DNA of 64,000 nt from Sphingobium estronivorans (lineage in GTDB: Bacteria; Pseudomonadota; Alphaproteobacteria; Sphingomonadales; Sphingomonadaceae): positions 62,001 to 126,000 of the forward strand of contig NZ_LFCT01000002.1 in assembly GCF_008692605.1 (NCBI RefSeq), in the 5' to 3' direction. The notes below the pieces were generated by a model. That model was given only the letters and a program-made list of their open reading frames with translations, had not been told where the DNA came from and searched no databases. The stretch's first letter is position 1. The number at the start of each line of letters is the position of its first letter. Shown piece by piece: positions 62,845-64,000 of this stretch. The position numbers and the translations under genes were made by a program.

Positions 62845-63675
62845 TCAACCGCCGTGAACCGGCGCGCCCCAGCCGCCCCAAACATAGATGACCACAAAGA
62901 GGAACAGCCACACCACGTCGACAAAATGCCAATACCACGCAGCCGCCTCGAAACCGAAATGCTGGCGCGGGGTGAAATCGCCCCGATGCGCGCGGATCAG
63001 GTTCACGATCAGGAAGATGGTGCCGATCAGGACGTGGAAGCCGTGGAAGCCGGTAGCCATGTAGAAGGCCGAGCTATAGGGCGTATGACCGAAGGGGAAG
63101 GGCGCATGCGCATATTCATAGGCCTGGATCGAGGAGAAGAGCAGGCCGAGAATGACGGTGACGGTCAGGCCCCGCTTCAATCCCTCGCGATCGCCATGGA
63201 TCAGCGCATGGTGCGCCCAGGTCACGGTCGTGCCCGAACAGAGCAGGATCAGCGTGTTGAGCAGCGGCAGTTCGAAGGCGTTCATCACCTCGATGCCCTT
63301 GGACGGGAACATCCCTTCGATCGGCGCGAGTTGGCTCGGGAAGAGCGAAAAATCGAAGAAGGACCAGAACCATCCGACGAAGAACATCACTTCCGATGCG
63401 ATGAACAGGATCATGCCGTAGCGCAAATGAAGCTGCACCACCGGCGTATGGTCGCCGGCATGGGCCTCGGCAATGACATTGCTCCACCAGCTGAACATGG
63501 TGAACAGCACGCCTGCCACGCCGATCAGGAAAACCCAGCCGCCGCCGGCCGGCGTGGCGTCGGGATGCAGCCACATGATCGCACCAAAGGCCATGACCAG
63601 CGCCGACATGGACCCGAAAAAGGGCCAAATGCTGGGCGGAAGAATATGATAATCGTGGTTCTTGGCGCCTGCCAT
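62845..63675 (-). CDS. ctaE: Cytochrome c oxidase subunit III
   Basis: A 276-residue subunit III with seven TM helices. Typical blocks: [18 protein letters not shown]-terminus, [18 protein letters not shown] (~84-101), [19 protein letters not shown] (~139-157), [14 protein letters not shown] (~208-221; heme-oxidase family HGFH) and [20 protein letters not shown] (~238-257). It is part of the aa3 cytochrome c oxidase in the inner membrane, downstream of ctaG. Confidence 0.96.
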   Translation of the reverse strand: MAGAKNHDYHILPPSIWPFFGSMSALVMAFGAIMWLHPDATPAGGGWVFLIGVAGVLFTMFSWWSNVIAEAHAGDHTPVVQLHLRYGMILFIASEVMFFVGWFWSFFDFSLFPSQLAPIEGMFPSKGIEVMNAFELPLLNTLILLCSGTTVTWAHHALIHGDREGLKRGLTVTVILGLLFSSIQAYEYAHAPFPFGHTPYSSAFYMATGFHGFHVLIGTIFLIVNLIRAHRGDFTPRQHFGFEAAAWYWHFVDVVWLFLFVVIYVWGGWGAPVHGG

Positions 63676-63710
63676 GACGTTCTCATCCCCGTTCGCGTTA
63701 TTGTTGTTGC

Positions 63711-64000
63711 TTAGCTTGGCTTTTTATCCTGCTCAACAGGATAGAAGGTATAGCTCAGCGTGATTTCCTGCGTGTCCTTATTGTCGGAATCGCTCAAGAT
63801 CTTCGGATCGACATAATAGATCACCGGCATGCGGACTTCTTCCCCCGGCTGCAAGGTTTGCTGGGTGAAGCAGAAGCATTGAATCTTGGTGAAATAGGCC
63901 CCCGCCTGCAGAGGCGTGACGTTGAAGCTGGCGGTGCCCGTGACGGGCTTGTCCGACATGTTCTTTGCCAGGAAAATCGCCATGCTGCGGGCACCGACGG
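63711..64000 (-). CDS. ctaG: Cytochrome c oxidase assembly protein CtaG (Cox11), partial
   Basis: The C-terminal ~95 codons only; the gene continues past the right edge. The Cox11 copper-site signature is present: [20 protein letters not shown] followed by CFTQQTL, then [10 protein letters not shown]. Cox11 delivers copper to the CuB centre of subunit I from the periplasmic side. It lies 35 bp upstream of ctaE. Confidence 0.93.
   Translation of the reverse strand, partial: VGARSMAIFLAKNMSDKPVTGTASFNVTPLQAGAYFTKIQCFCFTQQTLQPGEEVRMPVIYYVDPKILSDSDNKDTQEITLSYTFYPVEQDKKPS

Overview
The window looks like chromosome of a sphingomonad (Sphingobium/Sphingomonas type alphaproteobacterium). Coding is dense and GC-rich. 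It carries sphingomonad hallmarks: large TonB-dependent receptors, one translationally coupled to a beta-propeller phytase, a TorF-type porin, and a ctaG-ctaE-DUF983-SURF1-thrC order. No species can be named from this sequence alone.

Left chromosomal flank (1-11.64 kb). An AcvB/VirJ-type envelope operon with a DUF2147 gene comes first. Next are a GT4 glycosyltransferase followed by an ECF sigma/anti-sigma pair, a nitroreductase, a small gene with a good ribosome-binding site, and an 1110-residue fusion of a GH18-like domain, a NodB deacetylase and a GT2 synthase. A His/Met-rich secreted protein, a PDZ protein and a two-component system close this part.

Integrated element (about 11.66-41.11 kb). 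A 19-bp perfect direct repeat of the tRNA-Ser(CGA) 3' end lies at 11662-11680 and, inside the intact tRNA gene, at 41093-41111. A P4-type integrase sits beside the tRNA, so some 29.4 kb reads as one tRNA-targeted island. It has modules. (a) 12-21 kb is a catabolic/uptake block (SDR, DAO-type flavoenzyme, MFS, TetR, TonB receptor, Rid protein, GMC oxidoreductase) followed by a compact tyrosine recombinase. (b) 22-27.5 kb is a defence-like block: a three-Cys-motif Gp37/Gp68 protein flanked by two different TcmP proteins, then a DcdV-like P-loop/deaminase protein overlapping a DUF488-like gene. (c) 27.5-31.2 kb is a mobilisation block (relaxase, ribbon-helix-helix protein, AlpA-like regulator, candidate oriT palindrome). 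(d) 31.3-35.4 kb holds small unknown genes and a degenerate family-B DNA polymerase-like gene split by an in-frame TAA just before motif C. (e) 35.9-40.9 kb has htpG with a sigma-32-like promoter, a methyltransferase, an Rrf2-type regulator and the integrase.

Right chromosomal flank (41.1-64 kb). This has hspQ, an SGNH hydrolase, an OPT transporter, the TonB receptor-phytase pair, a CoA-transferase, an M1 aminopeptidase, queF, and a proline-rich membrane protein. A tightly overlapping sulfurtransferase/PLP lyase/MscS operon and a TorF porin follow. The window ends in the cytochrome oxidase assembly cluster running into thrC and an rRNA-type methyltransferase.

The best candidates for undescribed biology are the double-TcmP/Gp37-Gp68 divergon, the DcdV-like/DUF488-like overlap, and the exonuclease-less, split family-B polymerase-like gene, all inside the same island.
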